This document shows, one piece after another, positions 34,336-46,431 of a DNA stretch of 64,000 nt; the stretch's first letter is position 1; each line of letters begins with the position of its first letter. The notes beneath the pieces are model-generated. The model saw nothing but the letters and a program-made list of their open reading frames with translations, did not search any database and was not told the DNA's origin. Made by a program: the position numbers and the translations under genes. Source of the stretch: Klebsiella oxytoca NBRC 105695. GTDB lineage: Bacteria; Pseudomonadota; Gammaproteobacteria; Enterobacterales; Enterobacteriaceae. The stretch is from NCBI RefSeq assembly GCF_001598695.1, contig NZ_BCZK01000004.1, positions 335,065-399,064 of the forward strand. Direction: 5' to 3'.

Positions 34336-34971
34336 CTATTCTAACTGCTGAAGATCGCCCTGCGGCGTCACCCGCCAGCGGTGCTGGCAAAAATAGAGCA
34401 GCGGGTTATCCTGCTCGCTGTCGCTGTAGCCGCTGTACAATCGCAGCGGAGCGCCGATTTTTTGTTCCAGCTGCGCCACTTTTTCATTGCCGAGGCAGCG
34501 CAGGGTTAATCCCCAGCCGCCGCAACGACGCTCCATCCGGCTGGCGATCAGGTTCACTCGCGGCAGCCAGGGAGTATCAAAATAAACCTGCTCAACCAGC
34601 GACTGCGGCGAGCCGGTAATCAGCCAGACGTCCGCATCGGTGCTGGTCAGATAGTTGTTGAGCCGCGCCTGTACTACCGGGAACGCCGTGACGTGCTGGC
34701 GAAACCAGCGGGCGAAACTCGCCTCAAGGCGTTTCAGGTGACGCTCGCTGCGGCCAAAAGTTGACGCCCACAGCAGCAGGCTCATCGGCCAGCGCGCAGC
34801 GCGTCCGAACAGCATCAGCCCGGCGGCAATAACCGGTAATAAAGGAATCACCAGCAGGACATTTAGCGGCTGGTGGCGCAGGACATAGCGCAAAAAGCTG
34901 CCGAACATATCCTGCTGATGTAAGGTTCCATCCAGATCAAAGAAAACCACTCTCCGCGTACTGCTATTCAA
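34336..34971 (-). CDS. pgpC: Phosphatidylglycerophosphatase C, TTG start
   Basis: HAD-type membrane phosphatase (YfhB) that dephosphorylates PGP to phosphatidylglycerol. Motif I is FFDLDGTLHQQDM; motif II/III regions are LITGSPQ and YSGYSDSEQDNPLL. A hydrophobic segment (LNVLLVIPLLPVIAAGLML) anchors it. The TTG at 34971 gives 211 residues, identical to the E. coli length, with GGGGAG six bases upstream; the longer frame begins in the promoter region. It lies 58 bp upstream of tadA, same strand. Confidence 0.94.
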   Translation of the reverse strand: MNSSTRRVVFFDLDGTLHQQDMFGSFLRYVLRHQPLNVLLVIPLLPVIAAGLMLFGRAARWPMSLLLWASTFGRSERHLKRLEASFARWFRQHVTAFPVVQARLNNYLTSTDADVWLITGSPQSLVEQVYFDTPWLPRVNLIASRMERRCGGWGLTLRCLGNEKVAQLEQKIGAPLRLYSGYSDSEQDNPLLYFCQHRWRVTPQGDLQQLE

Positions 34972-35180
34972 AACCCACTCCCCTGAACGATCGCCTGATA
35001 ACCAATAGCTTAGCAGTCTTAAGCTGCGAATAGCGAAAACATACGCTGTTGTTGAATCCGGATTAAGAAAACGCTTCTGCAGAGAAATCTGAAGCTCAGA
35101 ATTTTTAATTCGCAGTAATCCTCTTATAATCGAATACAAAATTCTTTCAGTCGAGGGTGAAGCCGTCCTCCGGAGCCGCT

Positions 35181-36029
35181 ATGAACTGTTTGACCCGTAT
35201 TCGCCAGCGCTACCCAACGCTGGCCGCAAGCGATAAAAAACTGGCCGATTTCATTCTGGCCCAACCGGATAAAACCCGCCACCTTAGCTCACAACAGCTG
35301 GCGGGCGAAGCCGGGGTCAGCCAGTCAAGCGTAGTCAAATTTGCGCAGAAGATGGGTTTCAAAGGTTTTCCGGCATTAAAGCTGGCGTTAAGCGAAGCCC
35401 TGGCAAGCGCCCCTACGCCACAGTCCGTGCCGGTACATAATCAGATCCGCGGCGACGATCCTCTCCGTCTGGTAGGCGAAAAACTCATTAAAGATAATAT
35501 CGCGGCCATGCACGCTTCGCTGGACGTCAACGCCGAAGAGAAGCTGTTCGAAGCCGTCACGCTATTGCGCCACGCCCGCCGGGTCATTATTACCGGTATC
35601 GGCGCGTCGGGGCTGGTGGCAAGAAACTTCAGCTGGAAGCTGATGAAAATCGGCATTAATGCCGTGTCAGAACAGGATATGCATGCGCTGCTGGCGACGG
35701 TACAGGCGATGTCGCCGGACGATCTGCTGTTGGCTATCTCCTACTCCGGTGAACGACGCGAGATCAACATGGCGGCTGGTGAAGCGTTACGAGTAGGAAG
35801 CCAGATCCTGGCGATCACCGGATTTAACCCTAACGCTCTTCAGCAACAGGCGACGCTGTGCCTGTATACCATAGCGGAAGAACAGGCTACGCGCAGCGCC
35901 GCGATCTCCTCTACCAGCGCGCAGATGATGCTGACCGATCTTCTGTTTATGGGACTGGTGCAGCAGGATCTTGAGCGTGCCCCGGAGCGGATTCGCCATA
36001 GCGAAGCGCTGGTGAAAAAGCTGGTTTGA
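35181..36029 (+). CDS. yfhH: RpiR/MurR-family regulator YfhH
   Basis: 282-residue transcription factor: N-terminal HTH_6 domain (1-~77, LAGEAGVSQSSVVKFAQKMG) and a SIS sugar-isomerase domain (~115-255, ITGIGASGLVARNF and ISYSGERREI) that should bind a phosphosugar. The start at 35181 matches E. coli and follows GGAG; the frame from 35157 adds eight residues. Target genes are not known. Divergent from pgpC. A perfect 16-bp hairpin follows its stop by one base. Confidence 0.93.
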   Translation: MNCLTRIRQRYPTLAASDKKLADFILAQPDKTRHLSSQQLAGEAGVSQSSVVKFAQKMGFKGFPALKLALSEALASAPTPQSVPVHNQIRGDDPLRLVGEKLIKDNIAAMHASLDVNAEEKLFEAVTLLRHARRVIITGIGASGLVARNFSWKLMKIGINAVSEQDMHALLATVQAMSPDDLLLAISYSGERREINMAAGEALRVGSQILAITGFNPNALQQQATLCLYTIAEEQATRSAAISSTSAQMMLTDLLFMGLVQQDLERAPERIRHSEALVKKLV

Positions 36030-36064
36030 CAGAGGCTCTTTCGCACCATGCGAAAGAGCCTCTG
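36030..36064. repeat. Perfect 16-bp inverted repeat, 3-base loop
   Basis: CAGAGGCTCTTTCGCA, loop CCA, then its exact reverse complement. It starts one base after the yfhH stop and ends three bases before the stop of the convergent reductase gene. There is no T tract on either side. It may act as a bidirectional transcript end or an islet boundary. Confidence 0.85.
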
Positions 36065-36067
36065 GGT

Positions 36068-36985
36068 TTATTGCGCTTCTTTTGCGTGAATAAGCTGCGT
36101 CAGAAGCGTATTCACCGGCACGGGGATATTATTCTGCATGCCAATTCGCGCGATGGCGCCGTTTAAATAGTCAATTTCCGTAAGTCGCCCCTTTTGCAAA
36201 TCCTGATACATAGAGGGATAGTGATGGCCGCTTTCGCGCGGGTCGAAGACCTTCTTCACCGTATTCATTACCATCTCTCCGCTCAACGGAATATTCTGGC
36301 TGGCGGCAACTAATACAAATTCATCCACCACCGCCTGCGCTAAATCTAATGCGCCCGGCAGTTGACCGAAGCCGCCGACATTACAGTCCAGCAGCGCGCA
36401 GTAGGTATTCATCACGCTATTAAAAGCCGCTTTCTTCCAGATCGATAAGAGTACGTCAGGGCTTATTTCAGCATTCAATCCGGCGCTATTGAGAACGGCA
36501 ACGATATTTTCTTCCAGAGCGGCGTCCTGGCTGGCAACCGGTTGCAGTTCAATCGTTCCGGTACCGGTGGCCATAATATGCCCGGGGCCCTCCAGTTCAC
36601 TGGACCATAGCGTCACGCCAGCATAAATTTTTTGCCGATCGACGTATTTCTCCAGGGTTTCAATATTTCCGAGGCCATTCGATAAAATCATGACGACCTT
36701 CGCGGCTGGCAGCAGCGGCTTAATATGCTGCAGCATGCGATCGAGCTGCATGGCTTTAGTAAACAGAATAATCAGCTCAAACTCCCCCTGCGATTCATCA
36801 GCCAGCATTGCCGAAATGGGGTAATACTGCTGGCTTACTTCCGTTTCGACAAACAGTCCGTTGCTGCATATGGCGTTGACATGTTCGTGCCAGCCATCGA
36901 TAAGCGTCACGTCGTGCCCGGCCCCCAGCAGCATGTAGCCAAAACGACAGCCCATAGCCCCGGCGCCTGCGATTGCAATTTTCAT
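36068..36985 (-). CDS. Ketopantoate reductase-family (PanE/ApbA) dehydrogenase
   Basis: 305-residue NADPH-dependent 2-hydroxyacid-type dehydrogenase. The N-terminal Rossmann domain starts MKIAIAGAGAMGCRFG; the C-terminal ApbA_C domain has the catalytic-lysine region WKKAAFNSVMN and the TEIDYLNGAI motif. AAGGAA precedes the ATG. It is 21 bp downstream of an OFA-type MFS gene, so the two form an operon opposite a LysR gene. It is probably a paralogue, not the biosynthetic panE, and likely acts on the 2-oxo acid imported or exported by the neighbour. Confidence 0.85.
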   Translation of the reverse strand: MKIAIAGAGAMGCRFGYMLLGAGHDVTLIDGWHEHVNAICSNGLFVETEVSQQYYPISAMLADESQGEFELIILFTKAMQLDRMLQHIKPLLPAAKVVMILSNGLGNIETLEKYVDRQKIYAGVTLWSSELEGPGHIMATGTGTIELQPVASQDAALEENIVAVLNSAGLNAEISPDVLLSIWKKAAFNSVMNTYCALLDCNVGGFGQLPGALDLAQAVVDEFVLVAASQNIPLSGEMVMNTVKKVFDPRESGHHYPSMYQDLQKGRLTEIDYLNGAIARIGMQNNIPVPVNTLLTQLIHAKEAQ

Positions 36986-37006
36986 CTTTATTTCCTTACG
37001 CTTTGA

Positions 37007-38203
37007 TCAATGAATTTTGGCTAAAACCACTGCGATATATTTTTTGGTAATCAGGGTTAATACGACACCAATAAGCAATAGCGCCACGGTCAGGATAAAT
37101 ACCGTGTTGTAGCTTCCTGTGTATTTTGCAATGGCGGAGGTTACATACGGCGCAATAACTGCGCCGACGGCAAAGCCAAAATACATAAAGCCATAATTGA
37201 GTCCCTGATTGCGCATCCCAAAATTCTGACTGGTCAATCCGGGAAAGATAACTAATATACCCGCATAAGCAAAGCCCACGCCCAGAGCGCTGAAGTAGAA
37301 TACCGCCGTATTACCATTAAAGAATAATAACAAGAGCATGCAGAGGCAGGTAAAAAGATAAACGATTATCAGTGTATTATATCCTCCAAGCTTATCGGTT
37401 AATCCCCCCCAGAATAAACGGCCAATAGAATTAAATATCGATACCAGACTGACAACCAAGGCGCCAGACAGTAAACCATACTGCATCATACCAATTTGCG
37501 CTGAACTTGAGCTGATGACCATTCCGGAGAAAACGCCCAAAGCCAGAATGACGAATAGCAGCCAAAAACGGAGATCCTTTAACATATGTCGAAAGTCTTT
37601 ATCCAGTGGCGATGCTTTAATTTCGCCACTATCTTTCGCTGGCGCGCTACGAATAAAAAACTGAACAATGAAGATAACCACCAGATATACAATACCGAGA
37701 TATAATAAGGCCCGGCTGACATCGTGCGTTTGCGTCATAAAATATTCAGCCAGGCGGGTGCAAAGTAACGTACCCACGCCAACTCCGGCCAGGACAATAC
37801 CGCTGGCAAGACCTCGGCGATCGGGGAAAAACTTCAGAATATTATTCAGATTGCCGGTAAAAGCAAGGCCGGAACCGAGCCCTGCAATGACGCCATAGGT
37901 TAAGAATAGCATTGGCAAATTATCCACGAATCCGGATAGGATAAAGCCTAAGGAGAACAGGATACCGCCGATAACTATCGCCTGCTTGCCTTTACCATTA
38001 TCGATCATTCTCCCACCCCAAATCATGGGTAAAGGAATGATCCCCATATTGATAGAGAATGCTAAAGCCAGCGTAGCCGGGTCCCAGTGATATTGCGCCA
38101 TTAATGGCGTTTTAAAATAGCTAAAGGCGTAGACGCCTCCGAGTACAAAATTTATGCACACGTGGGCTGCAAGCATTCCCCAGCGGTTGATTGATGCTGT
38201 CAT
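37007..38203 (-). CDS. OFA-family (oxalate/formate antiporter-like) MFS transporter
   Basis: 398-residue, 12-TM carrier from the ATG at 38203 (MTASINRWGMLAAHVC) with AAGGA upstream. OFA features are the N-terminal NFVLGGVYAFSYFKTPL and the GIIPLPMIWGGRMID loop. Its coding sequence is visibly richer in A and T than neighbouring core genes, consistent with acquisition. Paired with a PanE-family reductase and a divergent LysR regulator, it probably moves a small carboxylate; the substrate is not deducible. Confidence 0.85.
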   Translation of the reverse strand: MTASINRWGMLAAHVCINFVLGGVYAFSYFKTPLMAQYHWDPATLALAFSINMGIIPLPMIWGGRMIDNGKGKQAIVIGGILFSLGFILSGFVDNLPMLFLTYGVIAGLGSGLAFTGNLNNILKFFPDRRGLASGIVLAGVGVGTLLCTRLAEYFMTQTHDVSRALLYLGIVYLVVIFIVQFFIRSAPAKDSGEIKASPLDKDFRHMLKDLRFWLLFVILALGVFSGMVISSSSAQIGMMQYGLLSGALVVSLVSIFNSIGRLFWGGLTDKLGGYNTLIIVYLFTCLCMLLLLFFNGNTAVFYFSALGVGFAYAGILVIFPGLTSQNFGMRNQGLNYGFMYFGFAVGAVIAPYVTSAIAKYTGSYNTVFILTVALLLIGVVLTLITKKYIAVVLAKIH

Positions 38204-38274
38204 AATTATTCCTTTTTTAAAATGCACTGATCACAGTTTAAAAAAAGCAAAATAGGCAAACAATTTGGTATTTT

Positions 38275-38289
38275 TTATAATCGTTATAA
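38275..38289. promoter_or_regulatory. Candidate LysR-type operator
   Basis: Perfect dyad TTATAA-TCG-TTATAA in the 116-bp divergent region, containing a T-N11-A motif. Short direct repeats of TTGGTAT flank it (near 38265 and 38304). It is a likely site for the adjacent LysR protein. Confidence 0.5.
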
Positions 38290-38319
38290 CAAAACTCAAT
38301 CGATTGGTATCTGACCTTA

Positions 38320-39544
<1,225 letters not shown>

Positions 39545-39548
39545 TATT

Positions 39549-39580
39549 GCCGGATGGCGGCGTTAACCGACCTCTCCGGC
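39549..39580. repeat. REP-like element between yfhL and acpS
   Basis: GCCGGATGGCGG followed by a partner ending CTCTCCGGC: the enterobacterial REP/PU core, between convergent yfhL and acpS. It shares CCGGATGGCGG with the element at 23501-23535. Confidence 0.65.
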
Positions 39581-39589
39581 CTGTAACAA

Positions 39590-39970
39590 TTAGCTTTCGA
39601 TAATCACCGTGGCGCAGGCATAGTGACGCTCGTCGGCCAGCGTCACGTGAATGCTGCTTACGCCCATACGCTCCGCCAGACCCTTTGCCTCGCCCCACAA
39701 TCGCAGCTTTGGCTTACCCAGCTCGTCGTTGTAAACCTCAAACTGATTGAACGCCAGCCCGTTGCGGATGCCGGTGCCAAGCGCCTTGGCCGCCGCTTCT
39801 TTAACGGCGAAACGCTTCGCCAGAAAACGGACCGGCTGCTGATGCTGTTCCCATATCGCCCATTCAAAATCGCTGAGTACGCGACGGGCAAGACGATCGC
39901 CGCTGCGGGCTATCACCGCGTCAATACGGGCAATTTCAACAATATCAGTACCCAGTCCGAGAATCGCCAT
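39590..39970 (-). CDS. acpS: Holo-[acyl-carrier-protein] synthase
   Basis: Transfers 4'-phosphopantetheine from CoA to apo-ACP; essential for fatty-acid synthesis. It has 126 residues with the magnesium-site motifs [10 protein letters not shown] (D9) and [13 protein letters not shown] (E58). The ATG shares one base with the pdxJ TGA, so the two are translationally coupled as in E. coli. Confidence 0.98.
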   Translation of the reverse strand: MAILGLGTDIVEIARIDAVIARSGDRLARRVLSDFEWAIWEQHQQPVRFLAKRFAVKEAAAKALGTGIRNGLAFNQFEVYNDELGKPKLRLWGEAKGLAERMGVSSIHVTLADERHYACATVIIES

Positions 39971-40701
39971 CAGCCGCGAGCTTCCTGCATCAGACGCTTC
40001 ATTTCCGCAACCGCTTCCTTCAGGCCGCTCATTACCGCCCGGCCAATAATCGCATGACCGATGTTCAGCTCGTGCATTTCCGGCAGCGCGGCAATAGCCT
40101 TAACGTTATGGTACGTCAGGCCGTGACCGGCGTTGACCTTCAGCCCCAGGCTCGCGGCATAGGTTGCCGCTTTGGCGATACGTTCCAGCTCTTTTGCCTG
40201 TCCGGCGTCCGTTTGCGCATCAGCATAGCAGCCGGTGTGAATTTCGATATAAGGCACGCCGACGTCCGCTGCGGCCTTAATTTGCGCGTGGTCAGCATCA
40301 ATAAACAGGGAGACGAGGATACCGGCCTCGGCCAGACGCTTACAGGCATCGCGCATTTTATCGAGCTGCCCCGCCACATCCAGTCCGCCTTCGGTTGTCA
40401 CTTCCTGACGTTTTTCCGGCACCAGGCAGCAGAAATGCGGTTGAGTCTCACAGGCAATCTTCAGCATCTCTTCCGTCACCGCCATCTCAAGGTTCATGCG
40501 GGTATCCAGAGTCTGGCGCAAAATACGCACGTCGCGATCGGTAATATGGCGGCGATCTTCGCGCAGATGAACGGTAATACCGTCAGCGCCTGCCTGCTCG
40601 GCGATAAAGGCCGCCTGTACCGGATCCGGATAAGCGGTACCGCGAGCGTTGCGTAATGTCGCTATGTGGTCAATGTTGACCCCTAACAGTAATTCAGCCA
40701 T
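39970..40701 (-). CDS. pdxJ: Pyridoxine 5'-phosphate synthase
   Basis: Condenses 1-deoxyxylulose-5-phosphate with 3-amino-2-oxopropyl phosphate to form PNP. It has 243 residues, TIM barrel, with conserved [15 protein letters not shown] at the N-terminus, [11 protein letters not shown], and the GHGLTYHNV phosphate-site region. It lies 11 bp after recO and overlaps acpS by one base. Confidence 0.98.
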   Translation of the reverse strand: MAELLLGVNIDHIATLRNARGTAYPDPVQAAFIAEQAGADGITVHLREDRRHITDRDVRILRQTLDTRMNLEMAVTEEMLKIACETQPHFCCLVPEKRQEVTTEGGLDVAGQLDKMRDACKRLAEAGILVSLFIDADHAQIKAAADVGVPYIEIHTGCYADAQTDAGQAKELERIAKAATYAASLGLKVNAGHGLTYHNVKAIAALPEMHELNIGHAIIGRAVMSGLKEAVAEMKRLMQEARG

Positions 40702-40712
40702 GACAATCCTCG

Positions 40713-41441
40713 TTAATCGTTATTTGTTTTATCGGCCCGTGCGGGCAAAAACTGACGAAACAGCTCGCGACTTTTTAACGGCTTCCCACCAAGATAGGGC
40801 TTCAGGGCGATTCGGGTGAAACGCTTTGCCGCGCGCAGCGCATCGCTGTCCGGAAATTCGCGGCTGGCCAGCGCCTTCAGATGGTGCCCGGTAAAGGTGT
40901 TGTTATCAATAACCACGCTGGCGATAAAGCCTTTCTCTTCACGGTAGCGGTAGGTCATCGTATCGTCAACCGCTTCTCCGCTGCCGGCGCAGTGCAGGAA
41001 ATCAACGCCATATCCCAGATGCCCAAGCAGCGCCAGCTCAAACCGCCGAAGCGCCGGTTCCGGCGAACCTGTAGCGCCAGCCAGCGACTGGATACAGTGC
41101 AGATAATCGAAAAAGAGTTCCGAGAAGCGCGTTTCGTGCTCAAGCACGCGAGAGAGCAGTTCGTTGACGTAAAGTCCGCTGTAGAGCGTGATTCCGCTGA
41201 GAGGGAGCGCCAGCGAGACGGCTTCCGCGCTGCGCAGCGTTTTAACTTCGCCGCGCCCGCCAAAGCGGAGCAGTAAGGGGGTAAAAGGCTGAAGAGCGCC
41301 TTTGAGGTTGGAGCGTTTGGAACGTGCGCCTTTTGCAACAAGGCGCACGCGACCGGACTCTTCCGTGAAGACGTCCAGCATCAGGCTGGTTTCGCTCCAG
41401 GGACGACTATGCAGTACGAAAGCGCGTTGCCAGCCTTCCAT
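40713..41441 (-). CDS. recO: DNA repair protein RecO
   Basis: Recombination mediator that, with RecR, loads RecA on SSB-coated DNA. It has 242 residues from the ATG at 41441 ([19 protein letters not shown]): N-terminal OB fold and helical C-terminal domain. Another ATG immediately upstream (41444) overlaps the end of an ERIC element. No clear ribosome site is present; only GACGAG from the ERIC end lies at the right distance. In E. coli recO follows era closely; here 198 bp of mostly ERIC DNA separates them. Confidence 0.97.
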   Translation of the reverse strand: MEGWQRAFVLHSRPWSETSLMLDVFTEESGRVRLVAKGARSKRSNLKGALQPFTPLLLRFGGRGEVKTLRSAEAVSLALPLSGITLYSGLYVNELLSRVLEHETRFSELFFDYLHCIQSLAGATGSPEPALRRFELALLGHLGYGVDFLHCAGSGEAVDDTMTYRYREEKGFIASVVIDNNTFTGHHLKALASREFPDSDALRAAKRFTRIALKPYLGGKPLKSRELFRQFLPARADKTNND

Positions 41442-41442
41442 C

Positions 41443-41633
41443 ATACTCGTCGTCTTTCAAGCCGCAGGTGCGTTGGCTGCGCCCACTCACCCCAGTCAAT
41501 TACTGAAGTAAGCTCCCGGGGACTCGCGGTCTTGCCGCGCGACTCAGCCTCTGGCCTCGCTCCTTCGGAGCCAGCGCAAGCGCTGTTCAAAACACTTTGT
41601 GTTTTGTCCTGCACCTCGAAAGCCATAGAGTAT
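41443..41633. repeat. ERIC element with ~66-bp internal insertion
   Basis: Ends ATACTCGTCGTC and GCCATAGAGTAT match the copy at 27476-27602 in opposite orientation, as do the core TTACTGAAGTAAGCTCCCGG and the flanking CTTGCCGC. The total of 191 bp exceeds the canonical length by about 66 bp. The extra block, about 41539-41604, carries CCTTCGGAGC and AAAACACTTTGTGTTTT. It fills the whole era-recO gap. Confidence 0.88.
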
Positions 41634-41639
41634 CCAAAC

Positions 41640-43225
<1,586 letters not shown>

Positions 43226-43253
43226 TTACCAATAGATGAATGCGTCAAAAATG

Positions 43254-43302
43254 CAGCACACGAAACCGACCTGAGTAAAAACCAACGCGGTTTCGTGTGC
43301 TG
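43254..43302 (-). promoter_or_regulatory. rnc leader stem-loop (RNase III autoregulatory site)
   Basis: Perfect 15-bp stem CAGCACACGAAACCG / CGGTTTCGTGTGCTG with a 19-base loop, 32 bases upstream of the rnc ATG. E. coli has the same type of stem in its rnc leader, where cleavage triggers mRNA decay. A further small stem AACGACA/TGTCGTT lies upstream near 43354-43379. Confidence 0.85.
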
Positions 43303-43399
43303 TGTCAATCTTACGAGAGACAACCTAAAACTTCGGGGGGATATTCTATACGCAACGACAAGGGATGTCGTTAGTTTGAATAGATTTAAATATTAAATA

Positions 43400-43434
43400 A
43401 TTCACGCTGCCGTTATTGCGGCGGCAGCGTGAAT
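43400..43434 (-). terminator. Hairpin downstream of lepB
   Basis: 13-bp stem ATTCACGCTGCCG / CGGCAGCGTGAAT with a 9-base loop, followed on the minus strand by TATTTAATATTTAAAT. It is probably a terminator for lepA-lepB with partial read-through to rnc. Confidence 0.65.
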
Positions 43435-43446
43435 AAGGCAGGAAAA

Positions 43447-44421
43447 TTAATGAATGCCGCCAATGCGCGATAAACGTACGCCGGTAGGCCATTCACCTTC
43501 CTGTTTTTCGAAACTCATCCAGATTGCGGTGGCTTTACCCACCAGATTCGCTTCCGGCACAAAGCCCCAATAACGGCTGTCGGCGCTGTTATCGCGGTTG
43601 TCACCCATCATAAAATACTGCCCCGGGGGGACAATCCAGGTTGCCAGCGGTAGCCCGGACTGGTGGTAATACATCCCAACCTGATCCTGCGCAATCGGCA
43701 CGGTCAAAATGCGGTGCGTCACGTCACCCAGCGTCTCTTTACGTTCGGTCAGACGAATTCCATTCGCTTTGGTCTCGCCTTTCGGCAGTTGCCAGAAACC
43801 GCTGGTCGCTTCACCGCCGTTGCTGCGGGAGAAGGTCTGTACGAAATCGCTCGGCTCAACGTTGGAGTAAGTGACCGGCAGAGCGTTGCCGCAGGCCTGA
43901 CCAGAACTGCAGCCCGGCTGGATAGTGACCTGTTTAGCAATCGGATCGTAAGTGACTTTATCACCCGGTAAGCCGACGGCCCGCTTGATATAATCCAGGC
44001 GCGGATCCTGCGGATATTTAAAGACAACGATATCGCCGCGCTTCGGATGCCCGGTTTCGATCAGCGTTTTCTGGTAAATCGGATCCTTAATGCCGTAAGC
44101 AAACTTCTCTACCAGAATAAAATCGCCGATTAGTAGCGTCGGCATCATTGAGCCGGATGGGATCTGGAAGGGCTCATAAATAAATGAGCGAACCACCAGA
44201 ACAATCGCCAGTACCGGGAAGATTGAAGCGCCGGTTTCCAGCCAGCCCGGTTTCGGGCCCACCTTTTTCAGCGTTTTCTTGTCCAGCTGGTCGCCGGTCG
44301 CCGCCTGGGCAGCGGCCTGACTTTCGCGACGTTTTGGCGCAAAGATAAACTTATCCAGGCACCACAACAGACCCGTCACCAAAGTTGCGATGACCAGGAT
44401 CAGGGCAAACATGTTCGCCAT
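43447..44421 (-). CDS. lepB: Signal peptidase I
   Basis: Inner-membrane serine protease that removes signal peptides. It has 324 residues: TM1 about 3-22, cytoplasmic loop, TM2 about 62-80, and a periplasmic catalytic domain. The Ser91 nucleophile (IPSGSMMPTL) and Lys146 general base (LDYIKRAVGLPGD) are intact. AAGGAG precedes the ATG. It lies 15 bp after lepA. Confidence 0.98.
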   Translation of the reverse strand: MANMFALILVIATLVTGLLWCLDKFIFAPKRRESQAAAQAATGDQLDKKTLKKVGPKPGWLETGASIFPVLAIVLVVRSFIYEPFQIPSGSMMPTLLIGDFILVEKFAYGIKDPIYQKTLIETGHPKRGDIVVFKYPQDPRLDYIKRAVGLPGDKVTYDPIAKQVTIQPGCSSGQACGNALPVTYSNVEPSDFVQTFSRSNGGEATSGFWQLPKGETKANGIRLTERKETLGDVTHRILTVPIAQDQVGMYYHQSGLPLATWIVPPGQYFMMGDNRDNSADSRYWGFVPEANLVGKATAIWMSFEKQEGEWPTGVRLSRIGGIH

Positions 44422-44436
44422 GCCAACTCCTTAGGG

Positions 44437-46236
44437 TTATTTGCCGTCTTTACCAACGTGCAGAATGGCGAGGAACGCTTCCTGCGGCAGCTCAACGTTA
44501 CCGACCTGCTTCATTCGTTTCTTACCTTCTTTCTGCTTCTGCAGCAGCTTTTTCTTACGGCTGACGTCGCCGCCATAGCATTTCGCCAGGACGTTTTTAC
44601 GCAGCTGTTTAACGGTAGAACGGGCAATGATGTGGTTGCCGATAGCAGCCTGGATAGCGATATCGAACTGCTGACGCGGGATCAGCTCTTTCATCTTCTC
44701 AACCAGTTCGCGGCCGCGATACGGCGCATTATCGTTATGCGTGATCAGCGCCAGCGCATCCACGCGCTCGCCGTTAATCAACACATCCACGCGCACCATA
44801 TTGGAGGCCTGGAAGCGTTTGAAGTTGTAGTCCAGCGAGGCATAGCCGCGGGAAGTAGACTTCAGACGGTCAAAGAAGTCGAGCACCACTTCCGCCATCG
44901 GAATTTCATAGGTCAACGCAACCTGATTGCCGTGATAGACCATATTGGTCTGTACGCCGCGTTTTTCGATACACAGGGTAATGACGTTGCCTAAAAACTC
45001 CTGCGGCAGCAGCATATGACACTCGGCGATCGGCTCGCGCAGCTCCTGAATATTGTTCAGCGGCGGCAGCTTGGACGGGCTATCGACGTAAATAACTTCT
45101 TTCGAGGTGGTTTCTACTTCATAAACGACCGTCGGCGCCGTGGTGATCAGATCCAGGTCATATTCACGCTCAAGACGCTCCTGGATGATCTCCATATGCA
45201 GAAGACCCAGGAAGCCGCAGCGGAAACCGAAGCCCAGCGCGGTGGAGCTTTCCGGTTCGTAGAACAGAGAGGCATCGTTAAGGCTCAGTTTGCCCAGCGC
45301 ATCGCGGAAGTTCTCGTAATCATCAGAACTGACCGGGAACAGGCCGGCGTAAACCTGCGGTTTAACCTTTTTAAAGCCTGGCAGCGCTTTTTCCGCCGGG
45401 TTGCGGGAGAGAGTCAGCGTATCGCCGACCGGCGCGCCGAGAATATCTTTGATGGCGCAAACCAGCCAGCCTACCTCGCCGCATTTCAGCTCGGTACGGT
45501 CAACCTGTTTCGGCGTGAAGATGCCCAGGCGGTCGGCGTTATACACCTGCCCGGTACTCATCACCTTAATTTTATCGCCTTTACGCATGGTGCCGTTTTT
45601 GATACGCACCAGAGAGACGACGCCGAGGTAGTTATCGAACCAGGAGTCGATGATCAGAGCCTGCAGCGGCGCTTCCGGGTCGCCTTCCGGCGGCGGAATG
45701 TCGCGCACCAGGCGTTCCAGCACGTCCGGCACGCCAACGCCGGTCTTTGCAGAACAGCGCACCGCATCGGTAGCGTCGATACCGACGATGTCTTCAATTT
45801 CTTCCGCCACGCGCTCCGGATCGGCCGCCGGCAGGTCAATTTTGTTCAGGACCGGAACCACTTCCAGGTCCATTTCCATCGCCGTATAGCAGTTAGCCAG
45901 CGTCTGGGCTTCTACGCCCTGCCCCGCATCAACCACCAGCAAAGCGCCTTCACAGGCAGCAAGCGAACGAGAAACTTCATAAGAGAAGTCGACGTGGCCG
46001 GGCGTGTCGATAAAGTTCAGCTGATAGGTTTCGCCATCAGACGCTTTGTAATCGAGGGTGACGCTCTGCGCCTTGATGGTAATACCGCGCTCACGTTCAA
46101 GATCCATGGAGTCCAGAACCTGGGCTGCCATTTCACGATCGGAAAGGCCACCGCAAATCTGGATAATTCGGTCAGACAATGTCGACTTACCGTGGTCGAT
46201 GTGAGCGATGATTGAAAAGTTACGTATATTCTTCAT
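44437..46236 (-). CDS. lepA: Elongation factor 4 (LepA)
   Basis: Translational GTPase that assists initiation or 30S biogenesis and back-translocation. It has 599 residues: G1 [11 protein letters not shown]3 DTPGHVDF, G4 NKIDLP, EF-G-like domains and the unique C-terminal domain ending KDGK. The ribosome site is weak. Order lepA-lepB as in E. coli. The 185 bp upstream, before the rseC terminator, should hold its promoter. Confidence 0.98.
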   Translation of the reverse strand: MKNIRNFSIIAHIDHGKSTLSDRIIQICGGLSDREMAAQVLDSMDLERERGITIKAQSVTLDYKASDGETYQLNFIDTPGHVDFSYEVSRSLAACEGALLVVDAGQGVEAQTLANCYTAMEMDLEVVPVLNKIDLPAADPERVAEEIEDIVGIDATDAVRCSAKTGVGVPDVLERLVRDIPPPEGDPEAPLQALIIDSWFDNYLGVVSLVRIKNGTMRKGDKIKVMSTGQVYNADRLGIFTPKQVDRTELKCGEVGWLVCAIKDILGAPVGDTLTLSRNPAEKALPGFKKVKPQVYAGLFPVSSDDYENFRDALGKLSLNDASLFYEPESSTALGFGFRCGFLGLLHMEIIQERLEREYDLDLITTAPTVVYEVETTSKEVIYVDSPSKLPPLNNIQELREPIAECHMLLPQEFLGNVITLCIEKRGVQTNMVYHGNQVALTYEIPMAEVVLDFFDRLKSTSRGYASLDYNFKRFQASNMVRVDVLINGERVDALALITHNDNAPYRGRELVEKMKELIPRQQFDIAIQAAIGNHIIARSTVKQLRKNVLAKCYGGDVSRKKKLLQKQKEGKKRMKQVGNVELPQEAFLAILHVGKDGK

Positions 46237-46409
46237 ATTTAGAGTTAATTATGCCTTACGCGAATCATGAGGCCGCTGTACTGTGCCTGACGTTTTTTAA
46301 TCCGAAAACGCCGCATTCTACACTACATCCACGAAACCAGGAAATGCTCTTACCGCTAGCATAGCTGGAGTAAATGACGAGTTCTTGCGTGAGTTGTAAA
46401 TAAAGATAA

Positions 46410-46431
46410 GGGCCAGTGAAATCACTGACCC
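46410..46431 (-). terminator. Terminator overlapping the rseC stop codon
   Basis: Minus-strand stem GGG-t-CAGTGA / TCACTG-g-CCC with a two-base loop, followed by TTATCTTTATTT. The rseC TGA lies inside the stem. Confidence 0.65.

Noticed and set aside
45016..46215. 399-codon plus-strand open frame opposite lepA
   Set aside because: Long shadow frame caused by GC-biased codon positions in lepA; no matching family or ribosome site.
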